Below, piece after piece: positions 63,635 through 64,000 of a DNA stretch of 64,000 nucleotides (positions within the stretch are counted from its first letter, which is position 1; every line of letters begins with the position of its first letter). The stretch comes from GCA-2715965 sp047608975 (lineage in GTDB: Bacteria; Verrucomicrobiota; Verrucomicrobiia; Limisphaerales; JAYPXF01), in assembly GCA_047608975.1 (NCBI GenBank), contig JBLFYM010000008.1, positions 1 to 64,000 on the forward strand, given 5' to 3'. The notes under the pieces were generated by a model, which searched no databases, was not told the DNA's origin, and was given only the letters and a program-made list of their open reading frames with translations. Both the position numbers and the translations under genes were made by a program.

Positions 63635-63790
63635 TGGCTCTCGCAGATTTGTGGTCGGAACCAAGTTCCCGATTGGTCGTTGATACTGAGTCCTGAACTT
63701 CCGGATTGATTTCCGAAAGAGGCGCCATGTGAATTTGGAAGAGTTTTGAATGCCATCCGAAATTCACCGGTCGAAATGATGGCTTAAATT

Positions 63791-63808
63791 TAATACGTGT
63801 AGGTATTA
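63791..63808. promoter_or_regulatory. Candidate MarR-type operator
   Basis: TAATAC-N6-GTATTA, a perfect 6-bp palindrome with an AT-rich surround in the 340-bp divergent region between marR and the gene at 63910. Size and spacing fit MarR sites, but binding is untested. Confidence 0.35.
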
Positions 63809-63909
63809 TTTTATTGCCAGCGTCTTTTCCGTCACGGATATTCCGCGCTCTTGCCACGGGCCGTCAGCGTGATAGAACACCCGCTCGCAAGGTATCCATT
63901 GACTGAATT

Positions 63910-64000
63910 ATGAAGATCCATTTTGCTCTGAAAGCAGTCGCGCTCGCCGCATTTCTGTCCACTTCCTTCAACCTTTCTGCCGCTCCTGCCAAGGGTTGGC
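63910..64000 (+). CDS. Start of a secreted protein, 3' end cut by window
   Basis: ATG at 63910 followed by 29 further codons giving a clear signal peptide (KIHFALKAVALAAFLSTSFN, then LSAAPAKGW). The mature protein lies beyond the window, so its family cannot be told. Confidence 0.7.
   Translation, partial: MKIHFALKAVALAAFLSTSFNLSAAPAKGW

Overview
The window looks like a chromosome segment of a verrucomicrobial (PVC superphylum) bacterium of moderately high GC. Supporting signs are a PSD1-type cytochrome protein followed by a DUF1501 protein, a PQQ-type propeller carrying EF-hands, a TIGR03790 protein, a secreted CTTTR-type arylsulfatase, paired BatA/VWA membrane proteins, sparse Shine-Dalgarno sequences, frequent ATGA/GTGA start-stop overlaps, and several families of short dispersed palindromic repeats. 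I found no rRNA, tRNA, CRISPR array, prophage or intact insertion sequence. The segment is mostly housekeeping plus secreted or membrane functions.

Layout. 1-9.6 kb: a truncated Na+/solute symporter, a coupled class-III aminotransferase and toroid-fold protein, a possible structured RNA with a terminator, an EF-hand/PQQ propeller protein, a CPA2 antiporter, MiaE, and a lone PhnD-like binding protein. 9.7-15.6 kb: a complete tripartite RND efflux operon joined by ATGA overlaps. 15.8-25.3 kb: an SMP-30 lactonase, then a rightward series: a sulfatase-fold protein that has lost its catalytic residues, S1/P1 nuclease, CutA, a large secreted esterase, an HtrA-like protease beside a paralogue lacking the triad, and PgpA. 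A frameshifted gene relic and a DUF547 gene follow. 26.8-32.2 kb: the pyruvate dehydrogenase complex E1-E2-E3. 32.6-38.5 kb (mostly leftward): CWC protein, Gfo/Idh/MocA oxidoreductase, arylsulfatase, membrane EEP phosphatase, RecN. 38.6-53.9 kb: MBL hydrolase, TIGR03790 protein, S1C protease, a DUF3352-like protein, the BatA/VWA pair, MiaB, a small membrane protein, a family 9 glycosyltransferase, a class-V aminotransferase and a truncated ATPase relic. 54.1-58.1 kb: RpoD with a long Lys/Ala/Pro-rich N-terminus and a clear terminator, then PanB-MoaC-MogA. 58.2-64 kb: PSD1 and DUF1501 proteins, a MarR regulator, and the start of a secreted protein cut by the window edge.

Functional links: MiaB and MiaE act in sequence on ms2i6A/ms2io6A in tRNA; E1-E2-E3 form one complex; OMF-adaptor-RND form one pump; MoaC and MogA serve molybdenum cofactor synthesis. 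I see no obvious new multi-gene system. The most unusual items are the riboswitch-like RNA near 3.6 kb, the protease/pseudo-protease pair, the dead sulfatase, the histone-H1-like tail on RpoD, and a dispersed repeat that supplies stop codons to genes.
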